The translations under genes and the position numbers were made by a program. Positions 38,721 to 46,904 of a DNA stretch of 64,000 nucleotides are shown here, one piece after another. The notes beneath the pieces were generated by a model. That model had not been told where the DNA came from and did not search any database. It saw only the letters and a program-made list of their open reading frames with translations. Position 1 is the stretch's first letter, and every line of letters starts with the position of its first letter. This stretch comes from Streptomyces platensis (GTDB taxonomy: Bacteria > Actinomycetota > Actinomycetes > Streptomycetales > Streptomycetaceae), in NCBI RefSeq assembly GCF_008704855.1, contig NZ_CP023691.1, forward strand, positions 1,302,001 to 1,366,000, read 5' to 3'.

Positions 38721-41036
38721 TCAGCTCGGCGTCCGGCCGGCGGCCGTGTCCGCACCGGAGGCGAGGACGACATCCTGCACGGCGCGAGCGGCCTCGGGCG
38801 GGGACGGCGGGACGGTGCGCTCGGACAGCGGCAGCGGGGCCGGGACCGGCTCCGGGTTGCCGAGGAAGGTCCGGTTGACCACCCGCTCGGCGGCGTGGCC
38901 GTCGTCCCACATGCAGAAGCGGGCGCGGAAGGCGGCGCGCAGCTCGGCGGCCTCGGTGCCGTTCCAGCGGCCGCTGCGGAACGCCTCGATCAGCTCGTCC
39001 TCGCTGGTGGCGACGATCCCCGGGGTGTCTCCCGGCTTTCCTGACAGCAGGTCGAAGGTGACGCCGCGGGAGCGGACGTAGGTCTCCCAGTCGTCCGCGT
39101 AGTTGATGATCGGCCGGTCGAGGTTGGCGTAATCGAACATGATCGACGAGTAGTCCGTGATCAGCGCGTCCGCGGCGAGGCACAGCTCCTCGACCGACGG
39201 GTGCCGGGAGACATCGATCAGCGCACCCTCGTCCTGGAGCTGCTGAAGGTGCGGGTCCTGGCCGTAGAAGTAGTGCGTACGGACCAGCAGGACGATGTCC
39301 GGGCCGAGTTCGCGGGTGATTCTCTCCAGGTCCAGCTGCGGCACATAGCCGACCTGGTAGTCGCGCACCGTCGGGGCATAGAGGACGGCGGTGCTGCCGG
39401 GAGCGATCCCCAGCCGCTCGCGGATATCCAGGATGTCCTGGGCGCCGGTCCGGAAGAAGACGTCATTGCGCGGATAGCCGGCGTCGATGGATTCGAAACG
39501 ACAGGGGTAGACCCGCTCCCACTGCTCGCTGGTGTGCTGGTTGGCGGAGACCGACAGATCCCAGCGGTCGGCGCGTTCGAGCAGCTTGCGCATGCTCATT
39601 CCCTTGCCGGCGGCCGGATATTTCTGCTGGTCGATACCCATGCGCTTGAGCGGGGTGCCGTGATGGGTCTGGAGATGGACCTGGCCCTTGCGCTTGACCA
39701 CCGCGTCGGCGAAATTGACGTTGTTGACGAAGTACTTCGCGCGCGCCATCAGCTCCCAGTAGCGCCGGCTGTTGACGACGACGTGGTCCATACCCTCCGG
39801 CACGGTGTCCACGACGTCCTCGCGTACGACCCACACCCCGTGCAGCTGCGGGGCCATTTCCCTGGCCTTTTCGTAAATCGCCAGCGGATTGCAGGAGGGG
39901 GTACGGTTCCAGTAGGCGCTGAAGACGGCGAGGTTCTGGTCGATGGGGCGCTTCAGCTGCATCCGGTAGAAACTCGTGGCGGCCCGCTTGCTCATGGCGC
40001 GCTGGGCCTTGCGCAGGCGCTGCTGCCCGCTCTTCCGGGTACGGCTCATCAGATTCAGGGCCTGGAAGGCACGGTAGGAACCGCGTTCCAGTGCCTGGAA
40101 CCGGAGGGCGTCGGCCTCCGGGGGCGGGGTGAATCCCGCGGGCTTGTGCCGCCGGTACATCGCCACGGAACGGCGGAAGAATTCCGGCCGGTCCTGGACC
40201 CGCACCCGGCTCTCCCGCGCGCCGGTGAAGAGGAAGTGGCTGACCATCCGCTCGAAGAACAGCGGCCGCAGCGGGTCGAGGTCCGGCCGGCCGTCGAGGA
40301 AGTCGAAGAGCCGCTGGTACTGGTCGAATATCGTGAAGTGCTTAAGGCCCGGTGTCTTCATGGAATTGCCGTGCCGGCGCTGGCGGTATTCCACACAGGC
40401 GTGGTCCAGGCACACGGCGCGCTCGGCGGTGAGCATGGTCGTGTAGACCATCAGGGCGTCCTCGTAGAGCCCGTCGGTGTACCGGAATCCGTTGTCCACG
40501 AAGAAGTCGCGCCGGAAAGCACGGTTCCACACCACCGCGAACATATGCAGGAATTCGGTGCGCTCGGTGGGCTTGAAGACCTCCGCTCCGGCCCCGGCGA
40601 GGAGTTCACGGACCGCACTCGGCTGGACCGCGTGCCACCAGTAGGTCCGTACATGGTCGAAGAGCAGCAGGTCCGGGTCCGCCGCTTCGCCCAGCCGGCC
40701 GGCCATGGCCCGCAGCGCGCCCGCGGTGAAGGTGTCGTCACTGTCGAGGAACAGCAGATAGTCGCCGCGCGCACGCTGGACGCCGGTGTTCCGGGCCGCG
40801 CCGATACCGCCGTTCTCCTCGTGGCGTACGTGGATCACCCGCGGGTCGCGGGCGGCGAACTCCGCCAGGATCTCGCCGCTGCGGTCCGGCGAGCAGTCGT
40901 CGACCGCGATGACCTCGAAGTCGGTGAAATCCTGCGCCAGCAGCGAGTTCAGGCACGCGCGAAGATAGCCCTGCACATTGTGGACCGGAACGATGATGCT
41001 GAAGCGCGGGGCGGATCTGGGGCCCGTCTCGGGCAT
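38721..41036 (-). CDS. Glycosyltransferase family 2 - CDP-glycerol glycerophosphotransferase (TagF-like) fusion
   Basis: This is a 771-residue cytoplasmic/peripheral enzyme. Residues about 1-230 form a GT-A glycosyltransferase (FSIIVPVHNVQGYLRACLNS; FEVIAVDDCSPDRSGEILAE; NGGIGAARNTGVQRARGDYL, followed by LFLDSDDTF with the D-x-D). Residues about 390-740 form a TagF/glyphos_transf domain: KYFVNNVNFADAVVKRKGQV, HLQTHHGTPLKRMGIDQQK, PTVRDYQVGYVPQLDLERIT, HPSVEELCLAADALITDYSS and IMFDYANLDRPIINYADDWE. Together they suggest synthesis of a poly(glycerol- or polyol-phosphate) wall polymer with glycosyl additions. ATG 41036 follows GAGGAG on the minus strand. No other teichoic acid gene is in the window. 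Confidence 0.9.
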   Translation of the reverse strand: MPETGPRSAPRFSIIVPVHNVQGYLRACLNSLLAQDFTDFEVIAVDDCSPDRSGEILAEFAARDPRVIHVRHEENGGIGAARNTGVQRARGDYLLFLDSDDTFTAGALRAMAGRLGEAADPDLLLFDHVRTYWWHAVQPSAVRELLAGAGAEVFKPTERTEFLHMFAVVWNRAFRRDFFVDNGFRYTDGLYEDALMVYTTMLTAERAVCLDHACVEYRQRRHGNSMKTPGLKHFTIFDQYQRLFDFLDGRPDLDPLRPLFFERMVSHFLFTGARESRVRVQDRPEFFRRSVAMYRRHKPAGFTPPPEADALRFQALERGSYRAFQALNLMSRTRKSGQQRLRKAQRAMSKRAATSFYRMQLKRPIDQNLAVFSAYWNRTPSCNPLAIYEKAREMAPQLHGVWVVREDVVDTVPEGMDHVVVNSRRYWELMARAKYFVNNVNFADAVVKRKGQVHLQTHHGTPLKRMGIDQQKYPAAGKGMSMRKLLERADRWDLSVSANQHTSEQWERVYPCRFESIDAGYPRNDVFFRTGAQDILDIRERLGIAPGSTAVLYAPTVRDYQVGYVPQLDLERITRELGPDIVLLVRTHYFYGQDPHLQQLQDEGALIDVSRHPSVEELCLAADALITDYSSIMFDYANLDRPIINYADDWETYVRSRGVTFDLLSGKPGDTPGIVATSEDELIEAFRSGRWNGTEAAELRAAFRARFCMWDDGHAAERVVNRTFLGNPEPVPAPLPLSERTVPPSPPEAARAVQDVVLASGADTAAGRTPS

Positions 41037-41502
41037 GGCGGGGTTGCTCCTCGAAGGTGTCGGCCGCACGACGCGGGCCGGAAGTTTTCGTGACAGGGAG
41101 TGGGACAGCCGGTGGCCGGAAAGGGTTGTGCCGGAGGTGCGCAAATTTCCCGTTGCCTCCCTCACACGACATCCCGGACCTGCCGTCACGGGCGGCCCGG
41201 CCCCCTTCGTCACGGCCCGGGCCGCTCGGGCCGGAGACGCGGACACTCGCCGTTTCCGCGTCACGTGACCTTGAGGATCTGAGCACGGATACTGCCCTCG
41301 GGGCGGCCCCACCTCCGCTCCACGCACTCCTGCGAAGAGCCGGAAGCACCGTCAGGAAAGCGGGCCGCAACCGTCCTTCGCCCTGCCGGACCCCTTCCCT
41401 CGCCGCCCCCGGACCGCCAAGATCGATAGCGATGCATCACCACAGCCTGACCAGGGCAAACGCCGGTCAGCGACCCGATTGCCAGCTCACCAGGAGGTAC
41501 CC
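41037..41502. other. 466-base divergent promoter region between the TagF-like gene and dhaK
   Basis: No coding region is recognised. A perfect 10-bp palindrome GTCACGTGAC sits at 41260-41269 and could be an operator for either divergent gene. The plus-strand side ends with the CAGGAGGT ribosome site of dhaK. No convincing -35/-10 pair stands out in the GC-rich background. Confidence 0.4.
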
Positions 41503-42495
41503 ATGAAGATGCTGATCAACGTCGCCGAAACCGTGGTGACGGATGCGCTGCGCGGGATGGCCGCGGCCCACCCCGAGCTGGTGGTGGATGCCGAGAACCG
41601 GGTGATCGTGCGGCGGGACGCACCGGTGGCGGACAAGGTGGCGCTGGTGTCCGGGGGCGGCAGTGGGCACGAGCCGCTGCACGGGGGGTTCGTCGGGCCC
41701 GGCATGCTGGACGCCGCCTGTCCGGGCGAGGTCTTCACCTCACCGGTGCCCGATCAGATGGTGCGGGCCGCGGCGGCCGTGGACAGCGGCCACGGCGTGC
41801 TGTTCCTGGTGAAGAACTACACCGGGGACGTCCTCAACTTCCAGATGGCGGCGGAGCTGGCGGAGGACGAGGGGGTGCAGGTGGCCAGTGTGCTCATCGA
41901 TGACGATGTCGCGGTCACCGACTCGACGTTCACCGCGGGGCGGCGCGGCACCGGGGCGACGCTCTTCGTGGAGAAGATCGCCGGCGCCGCGGCCGAGGAG
42001 GGCATGCCGCTGGAGCGGGTGGAGGCGCTGGCCCGGCAGGTCGTGGCGTCCTCGCGCAGCTTCGGGGTGGCGCTGAGCGCCTGTACGACCCCGGCCAAGG
42101 GCAGCCCGACCTTCGATCTCCCTTCCGGGGAGCTGGAGTTGGGGGTCGGGATCCACGGCGAGCCGGGGCGGGAGCGCCGCGCGATGATGACCTCGCACGA
42201 GATCGCGGACTTCGCGGTGGACGCGATCCTGGAGGATCTGGACCCGCGGCTGCCCGTGCTGGTGCTCGTCAACGGCATGGGTGCGACCCCGCTGCTGGAG
42301 CTGTACGGATTCAACGCGGAAGTCCGCCGGGTGCTCGACGAGCGGGGCGTGGCGGTGGCCCGTACGCTCGTCGGGAACTATGTGACGTCGCTGGACATGG
42401 CGGGCTGCTCGGTGACGCTGTGCCAGGTCGACGGGGAGCTGCTGCGGCTGTGGGACGCGCCGGTGGAGACGGCGGGGCTTCGCTGGGGACGGTGA
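41503..42495 (+). CDS. dhaK: Dihydroxyacetone kinase subunit DhaK
   Basis: This 330-residue substrate-binding subunit forms a hemiaminal with dihydroxyacetone through a His in GVGIHGEPGRERRAM near residue 218. GGGSGHEPLHGGFVGPGMLD lies near 53 and VLFLVKNYTGDVLNFQMAAE near 100. LVNGMGATPLLELYGFNAEV is the C-terminal conserved segment. It works with DhaL (phosphoryl-binding) and DhaM (PTS phosphoryl donor) encoded next. ATG 41503 has CAGGAGG nearby; an in-frame start at 41479 is too early relative to that site. Confidence 0.95.
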   Translation: MKMLINVAETVVTDALRGMAAAHPELVVDAENRVIVRRDAPVADKVALVSGGGSGHEPLHGGFVGPGMLDAACPGEVFTSPVPDQMVRAAAAVDSGHGVLFLVKNYTGDVLNFQMAAELAEDEGVQVASVLIDDDVAVTDSTFTAGRRGTGATLFVEKIAGAAAEEGMPLERVEALARQVVASSRSFGVALSACTTPAKGSPTFDLPSGELELGVGIHGEPGRERRAMMTSHEIADFAVDAILEDLDPRLPVLVLVNGMGATPLLELYGFNAEVRRVLDERGVAVARTLVGNYVTSLDMAGCSVTLCQVDGELLRLWDAPVETAGLRWGR

Positions 42496-42561
42496 CCGGG
42501 CCTCCGGACCCGTCCCCCTATCGCTTTCTTGCTCAGTACCTGAACAACCAAGGAGTAGTCC

Positions 42562-43170
42562 GTGTCCGAAACGGTGCTGGATGCCGCGTTCTTCGTACGC
42601 TGGATGACGGCGGCCGCCGCCGTCATCGACCGGGAGGCCGACCGCCTCACCGAGCTGGACTCACCCATCGGTGACGCCGACCACGGAAGGAACATGCAGC
42701 GCGGCTTCGCGGCCGTCGTCACGATGCTGGAGACGGAACCGCCGGCGACGCCCGGTGCCGTCCTGACCGCCGCCGGACGGCAGTTGATCTCCAGTGTGGG
42801 CGGGGCGTCCGGACCGCTCTACGGGACGCTGCTGCGGCGCACCGGCAAGACGCTGGGCGAGGCACCGCAGGTCTCGGCGGCGGAACTGCGGTCGGCACTG
42901 GCCGCCGGGGTGACCGCGGTGGGACAGCTCGGCGGTTCGGCGCCGGGCGACAAGACGATGCTCGATGCGCTGACGCCCGGGGTCGCAGCGCTGGCGGACT
43001 CCTTCGACGCGGCGGCCGTGGCCTCCCAGGAGGGTGCGCTGGCCACCGTACCGATGCAGGCCAGAAAGGGCCGGGCGAGCTATCTGGGGGAACGCAGCAT
43101 CGGACATCAGGACCCTGGGGCGACGTCCTCGGCACTGCTGTTCGCGGCACTCGCGGAGGTGGCCAAGTGA
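42562..43170 (+). CDS. dhaL: Dihydroxyacetone kinase subunit DhaL
   Basis: This 202-residue helical-barrel subunit holds ADP as a coenzyme that is rephosphorylated by DhaM. IGDADHGRNMQRGFAAVVTM near residue 33 has the Asp residues that bind magnesium-ADP. VGGASGPLYGTLLRRTGKTL near 75 and GDKTMLDALTPGVAALADSF near 133 are diagnostic, as is the C-terminal YLGERSIGHQDPGATSSALL. GTG 42562 follows AAGGAG; 66 bases separate it from dhaK, and its end overlaps dhaM. Confidence 0.95.
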   Translation: MSETVLDAAFFVRWMTAAAAVIDREADRLTELDSPIGDADHGRNMQRGFAAVVTMLETEPPATPGAVLTAAGRQLISSVGGASGPLYGTLLRRTGKTLGEAPQVSAAELRSALAAGVTAVGQLGGSAPGDKTMLDALTPGVAALADSFDAAAVASQEGALATVPMQARKGRASYLGERSIGHQDPGATSSALLFAALAEVAK

Positions 43171-43607
43171 GCACGGGTACGGCGAACGGGACGGCCGGCG
43201 GCGCGGACGCGCGGGTCGGGGTGGTGCTGGTGTCGCACAGCGGGCCGGTCGCGGAGTCGGTGGCGACGCTGGCGGTCGGGCTGGCCGGCGGCGGGGACAC
43301 GGTGCCGGTGGCCGCCGCGGGCGGTACCCCGGACGGCGGTCTCGGCACGAGTGCGGAGCTGATCACCGAGGCGGCGCGGTCGGTGGACCGTGGTGCGGGT
43401 GTGGCGGTCCTGGTCGACCTGGGCAGCGCCGTACTGACCGTGAAGGCGCTGATCGCCGAGGGGGACGAACTCCCCGAGGGCGCCCGGCTGGTGGACGCGC
43501 CGTTCGTGGAGGGCGCGGTGGCCGCCGTGGTCACCGCGTCGGCCGGGGCGGATCTGAACGCGGTCGCGGCGGCGGCCGGGGAGGCGTACGGCTACCGCAA
43601 GGAGTAG
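43167..43607 (+). CDS. dhaM: PTS-dependent dihydroxyacetone kinase phosphoryl donor DhaM (EIIA-like)
   Basis: This 146-residue single-domain EIIA-Man-like protein carries the phosphorylated His in VGVVLVSHSGPVAESVATLA near residue 20. GGTPDGGLGTSAELITEAAR and VAVLVDLGSAVLTVKALIAE follow the family. It transfers phosphate from PTS HPr to DhaL-ADP. It lacks the HPr and EI-like domains found in longer DhaM proteins, so separate PTS proteins elsewhere are required. GTG 43167 overlaps the dhaL stop (GTGA). Confidence 0.93.
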   Translation: MSTGTANGTAGGADARVGVVLVSHSGPVAESVATLAVGLAGGGDTVPVAAAGGTPDGGLGTSAELITEAARSVDRGAGVAVLVDLGSAVLTVKALIAEGDELPEGARLVDAPFVEGAVAAVVTASAGADLNAVAAAAGEAYGYRKE

Positions 43608-43641
43608 CGACGCCGCGTGGGAGGCCGCCGGCCGCGCCCGC

Positions 43642-44460
43642 TCAGGGTTTGCGGGCGACGCCCGCGTAGCAGGCGGCCTCCGCGTCCGTGACATGGGTGG
43701 CGTCCTCGGGGCGTTCGGGGCGCCACTGGTGAGGGAGCGTGAGGCCCGGTTCCAGCAGCTCCCAGCCGTCGAAGAAGCGCAGGACCTCGGCGCGGGAGCG
43801 GAACTGGAGCCGGGTGCCCGCATCGCCGTAGATCTTGATGATCTTCCGCATCGCCTCGGGGCTGAAGTCCGGTGTGGCATGGCTCAGCGCCAGGGTGCTG
43901 CCGCTGGGCAGTGCGGCCTTGAGGGTCTCGACGATGGTGTGGGCGCGGTCCTCGCCGTCGTCGGGGACGAAGTGCATCAGGGCGTTCAGACTGAGCGCGA
44001 CCGGGCGGGTCAGGTCGAGGGTGTCGAGAAGCTGAGGTGCGGTGAGGATGCCCTCGGGGTCGCTGACATCGGCTTGGACGTACGCCGTGCGGCCCTCGGC
44101 GGTGCCGATCAGCAGGGCCGCGGCGTGCGCGAGGACGATCGGGTCGTTGTCGGTGTAGACGACCCGGGCGTCGGGGGCGGTGCCCTGGGCGATGTCGTGG
44201 AGGTTCGGCGGGGTGGGGATGCCGGTGCCGATGTCGAGGAACTGCCGCAGACCGGAGGCGGCGAGGACCCGGGTGGCGCGGTGCATGAACTCGCGGTTGA
44301 TGCGGGCGGCGACCAGCGCGGCGGGGAAGACACCCAGGACGCTCCCGGCGGCCATCCGGTCGGCCAGGAAGTTGGTCTTGCCGCCCAGGAAATAGTCATA
44401 GATCCGGGACGAGTGGGCCCGGTCCAGCTGTAGGTCCACCACGGAATCGTGCTCGCTCAT
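43642..44460 (-). CDS. SAM-dependent methyltransferase, DUF574 family
   Basis: This 272-residue protein of the large streptomycete family is marked by RAHSSRIYDYFLGGKTNFLA near the N-terminus, INREFMHRATRVLAASGLRQ, the SAM-binding FLDIGTGIPTPPNLHDIAQG near residue 90, and VVYTDNDPIVLAHAAALLIG. LSLNALMHFVPDDGEDRAHT and RSRAEVLRFFDGWELLEPGL follow. In-frame codons upstream of ATG 44460 show no similarity; GGGGAGG lies eleven bases before the start. The methyl acceptor is unknown. Many paralogues are found per genome, often near BldB-like or regulatory genes. Confidence 0.9.
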   Translation of the reverse strand: MSEHDSVVDLQLDRAHSSRIYDYFLGGKTNFLADRMAAGSVLGVFPAALVAARINREFMHRATRVLAASGLRQFLDIGTGIPTPPNLHDIAQGTAPDARVVYTDNDPIVLAHAAALLIGTAEGRTAYVQADVSDPEGILTAPQLLDTLDLTRPVALSLNALMHFVPDDGEDRAHTIVETLKAALPSGSTLALSHATPDFSPEAMRKIIKIYGDAGTRLQFRSRAEVLRFFDGWELLEPGLTLPHQWRPERPEDATHVTDAEAACYAGVARKP

Positions 44461-44645
44461 CGTGCGCTGCCTCCCCAATCCGGCATCCCGCCCGGCGCCT
44501 CCCCCCCGCACCATGATGCCCGTTCCGTGCGCGGCGCGCCGCCGAGAGCGCGTCAAACACCGTCGCACGCCCGGCCGTTGGCGCATGGTGCCCCGTATGT
44601 CACGGATCCTGCCGGAGCACACCCGAGCGTCCCATGACGGGCGGC

Positions 44646-44691
44646 CATGCCACGGTCATGCGCGGTCACATGCCACTGTCATGCGTAGTCA
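44646..44691 (+). repeat. Two tandem 23-base direct repeats with phased GTCA elements
   Basis: The unit starting CATGCCACGGTCATGC at 44646-44668 is repeated at 44669-44691 with three mismatches. GTCA occurs at 44655, 44665, 44678 and 44688, so spacing is 10, 13 and 10 bases, keeping like positions on one face of the helix. A TATGAATA stretch follows at once. It is a likely multi-site operator for the downstream sigma factor gene. Confidence 0.65.
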
Positions 44692-44739
44692 TATGAATAC
44701 GCAGCGGCAGATTTTTGCCCTACCGGTGCCACAAACGGG

Positions 44740-44767
44740 CTCACTTTCCGGTTCATTGGAAGGTGAG
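44740..44767 (+). promoter_or_regulatory. Leader hairpin upstream of the sigma factor gene
   Basis: CTCACTTTCC (44740-44749) pairs with GGAAGGTGAG (44758-44767) across an 8-base loop; the single mismatch becomes a G-U pair in RNA, so the 10-bp stem is complete. It lies 74 bases before GTG 44842 and could affect mRNA stability or transcription. Confidence 0.45.
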
Positions 44768-44841
44768 AGCAACCGCTCTCCCGCTGCCGGCGGCGCCTCG
44801 GCGCCCGGCTCGGTGCATGTCCAACGGAACGAGGACGGCTC

Positions 44842-45486
44842 GTGAGCGCAGACCGGGACCGACCGCTACCGGCGTGCGCTCCGGCGCATGTCCGTGCCGC
44901 GGAGTTATCGCCACTCCCCCGCTGTTCGCTCCCGGCCTCCGCATCGGACCCGTTCGACCACCGGCTGTCGATCACTTTCGAGGCCTTTCTGGCCACGCAC
45001 GCGCGGAAGTGGCTGACCTACGCCTATCTGCACACGGGCAGCGAGGCCGCGGCCCGTGAGGTCACCCGGGCCGCCTACGGGCAGCTCGGCCGGCTGTGGC
45101 CGCACGCGCTGCGGCAGGCGTCGGTGGAGGCCTACGCCTGGTCGGTCCTCAAGGAACGGGTCGTGGAGTGGCTGTACGACCACCAGCAGCCCACCGCGCT
45201 CACCGAGACCGCCGCCTTCGCCGTCGTCACCCACGCCCTGCTGCGCGAGTGCCAGCAGCAATTCGCCATGCTGGAGAGCCAGTTGGGGCTGTACGCGGCC
45301 ATCGCCCGGCTGCCGGAGCGGCAGTGCGATGTGATCGTGCTGCGCCATGTCATCGGGTACAGCGACGCCCAGATCGGCTCGCTGCTCGGCGTCGACGAAG
45401 TCACCGTCCGCTCCTATGCGAGCCGCGGCAAGCGCAAGCTCGCGGCCGCGCTCGGTATCGATCAGGGAAACGCAAGGGGGAACTGA
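44842..45486 (+). CDS. RNA polymerase sigma factor, sigma-70 (ECF-like)
   Basis: This 214-residue protein has region 2-like FEAFLATHARKWLTYAYLHT, then GSEAAAREVTRAAYGQLGRL near residues 48-90. A long linker follows, then region 4 with LYAAIARLPERQCDVIVLRH and VIGYSDAQIGSLLGVDEVTV RSYASRGKRKLA (helix-turn-helix) near 150-200. The region 2 core is degenerate (no clear D-x-x-Q-D-x-F), so promoter recognition may be atypical or it may act as a sigma-like regulator. GTG 44842 has weak GAGGA upstream. It is followed after two bases by a gene of unknown function, so the pair is probably an operon. Confidence 0.75.
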   Translation: MSADRDRPLPACAPAHVRAAELSPLPRCSLPASASDPFDHRLSITFEAFLATHARKWLTYAYLHTGSEAAAREVTRAAYGQLGRLWPHALRQASVEAYAWSVLKERVVEWLYDHQQPTALTETAAFAVVTHALLRECQQQFAMLESQLGLYAAIARLPERQCDVIVLRHVIGYSDAQIGSLLGVDEVTVRSYASRGKRKLAAALGIDQGNARGN

Positions 45487-45488
45487 CC

Positions 45489-46241
45489 ATGTGGCACACC
45501 CGCCCCGCCGACCGCCGGGAGACCGTCGAGACACTGCTCAGCGCGGCCGCGGCGGTGTCCGGCATCGATGATCTGGCCGGCTTCCGCGACCTCGATGACG
45601 CGGGCGCGCTCAGCTGCCTCGGCGCGTCCCCGCGCGCGGGCGCGGCGGCCGCGGACGGCCGTCCGACGACGGTGCGGACGGTCCGGGCCGACCAGGGCGC
45701 GCCCAGCACCTATCCCAGCGCCCGGGACGAGGCCACCCATGAGCTCCAGCTGGCCTGTGCGCTGGTCGTCAATGCCGCGGCCGCCGCGGCGAGTCTGGAA
45801 CGGCTGGTCGACGACCACCACATCGACCCCGAGGGCGCGCTGGTCTTCGCCTGTCTGCTGCACATCACCGGGCGCACCGACGCGGCGCACTTCTGGTGGC
45901 ACTTCGGCGCCGGCGCCGGCAGCCGGACGGCCGCCTACTGTCTGTATCTCTCGCACCGCCGCAACGGCGAGTACCGCGATGCCGCCTACTGGCGCGAGCA
46001 GGCCGCCCACGCGCCGGACGAGGAGCGCCGCTCGGTGGCCGCGTTCGACGAGAAACAGCTGCTGCCGGACGCGGCCCGGCACAACCTTCTCGTCCAGTGG
46101 CACAGCGGGCTCGCCCCGACCCTGCCGTCCGCGCTGGAGAATGTGATCAACCGTCTCGTCGTGGACAGCGACGACGAGGACTTCGGCGAGATCCCCCGCC
46201 CCTCCCCCACGCTCGTCCGGGACCTGGGCCGGGCCGAGTAG
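45489..46241 (+). CDS. Soluble protein of unknown function, partner of the sigma factor gene
   Basis: This is a 250-residue protein. Its N-terminus (MWHTRPADRRETVETLLSAA) is followed by a Thr/Arg/Ala-rich linker. A helical core contains DEATHELQLACALVVNAAAA, ERLVDDHHIDPEGALVFACL and HITGRTDAAHFWWHFGAGAG, followed by YCLYLSHRRNGEYRDAAYWR. The repeats of aromatic/Ala helices recall tetratricopeptide or Sel1-like helical arrays. There is no membrane segment, so it is not a typical transmembrane anti-sigma factor. The ATG is two bases after the sigma factor stop. A role as a soluble modulator of the sigma factor is an inference from the operon. Confidence 0.65.
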   Translation: MWHTRPADRRETVETLLSAAAAVSGIDDLAGFRDLDDAGALSCLGASPRAGAAAADGRPTTVRTVRADQGAPSTYPSARDEATHELQLACALVVNAAAAAASLERLVDDHHIDPEGALVFACLLHITGRTDAAHFWWHFGAGAGSRTAAYCLYLSHRRNGEYRDAAYWREQAAHAPDEERRSVAAFDEKQLLPDAARHNLLVQWHSGLAPTLPSALENVINRLVVDSDDEDFGEIPRPSPTLVRDLGRAE

Positions 46242-46260
46242 CCACCCGCCGCGCCCGTCC

Positions 46261-46289
46261 CCGTCCGGGCCGGTGACCTGCCCGGACGG
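46261..46289. terminator. Bidirectional terminator between the sigma-operon and STAS gene
   Basis: CCGTCCGGGC (46261-46270) and its exact complement (46280-46289) form a 10-bp stem with a 9-base loop between two convergent stop codons. Confidence 0.75.
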
Positions 46290-46302
46290 CGGGCCGCCGG
46301 GC

Positions 46303-46725
46303 TCAGATGTCGTCGGCTTCCACAGCCGGGTCCTCCACCCCGGGCGGCCACGCCGGGCGGCTGGCGTCGGGGACCGCGGTCAGCGCATGGCCCACGGTGG
46401 GATAGCAGGAGAAGACCCCGAGGGACTGGGTGCCGACCAGCAGCCGCAGCATCCGTACGCCGAGCGAGGCCAGCAGCAGCCTGCCCTCCAGACGCCGGCA
46501 GAGCCATTCCAGGGCGAGCAGGCAGCTCAGGCCCCGTGAGTCACAGAAGCGCAGGGCGGTCAGATCGAGCACCAGATAGCGGTGGCCGGCCGAGACCACC
46601 TCCCGGGCCTCGGCCAGAAACGCCTGTTCGGTACGGAGGTCCAGCTCTCCGCTGACCCGCAACACCGCACACTCATCCGCCTGCACGATCGCAGTGACCG
46701 CCAACGACCGCATCTCCGAGCTCAT
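46303..46725 (-). CDS. STAS-domain anti-sigma factor antagonist
   Basis: This 140-residue single STAS domain has DECAVLRVSGELDLRTEQAF, RYLVLDLTALRFCDSRGLSC and LLALEWLCRRLEGRLLLASL. The Ser of C-D-S-R-G-L (about residue 63) lies at the position phosphorylated in SpoIIAA/RsbV. A phosphatase of the kind encoded at 31907 could reactivate such a protein. The acidic C-terminus is not conserved. ATG 46725 is preferred: TAGTCT (46733-46738, minus strand) ends seven bases before it, the leaderless pattern. An upstream ATG (46782) would include this promoter. Confidence 0.88.
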   Translation of the reverse strand: MSSEMRSLAVTAIVQADECAVLRVSGELDLRTEQAFLAEAREVVSAGHRYLVLDLTALRFCDSRGLSCLLALEWLCRRLEGRLLLASLGVRMLRLLVGTQSLGVFSCYPTVGHALTAVPDASRPAWPPGVEDPAVEADDI

Positions 46726-46732
46726 GCCGTCC

Positions 46733-46738
46733 AGACTA
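46733..46738 (-). promoter_or_regulatory. -10 element for leaderless STAS gene
   Basis: TAGTCT on the minus strand lies exactly seven bases before ATG 46725, so transcription should start at or next to the A of the ATG. No ribosome site is present. The remaining sequence between this element and the DeoR gene on the other strand carries the inverted repeat pair described at 46905-46962. Confidence 0.55.
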
Positions 46739-46904
46739 AGCGCCGCCGCCCGCTGCACCACCGCGGTGGCCGGCCGGCGCACATCGGACCGCCCCGGACG
46801 CCGCCCCGGCCCGCCGCGCCCGGACGGACCCTCCCCACGTGCCGTACGGGCACCCGTTCGTGCGTACGGCCAGGCTGACAGCGTTCGGAAGCGGGCGGAA
46901 GCGG

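Larger units (their letters stand above)
44461..44841. other. 381-base divergent control region between the methyltransferase and sigma factor genes
   Basis: No gene is visible. The region carries a tandem 23-base direct repeat with four evenly phased GTCA elements (44646-44691). An AT-richer segment follows (44692-44722), then a hairpin (44740-44767) about 75 bases before the sigma factor start. The layout suggests a repressor or activator array and a structured leader for the sigma factor gene. Confidence 0.55.

Noticed and set aside
35586..41093. Long plus-strand open frames opposite the CrtI-like, alcohol dehydrogenase and TagF genes
   Set aside because: They are shadows of the minus-strand genes, with no ribosome sites and no similarity.
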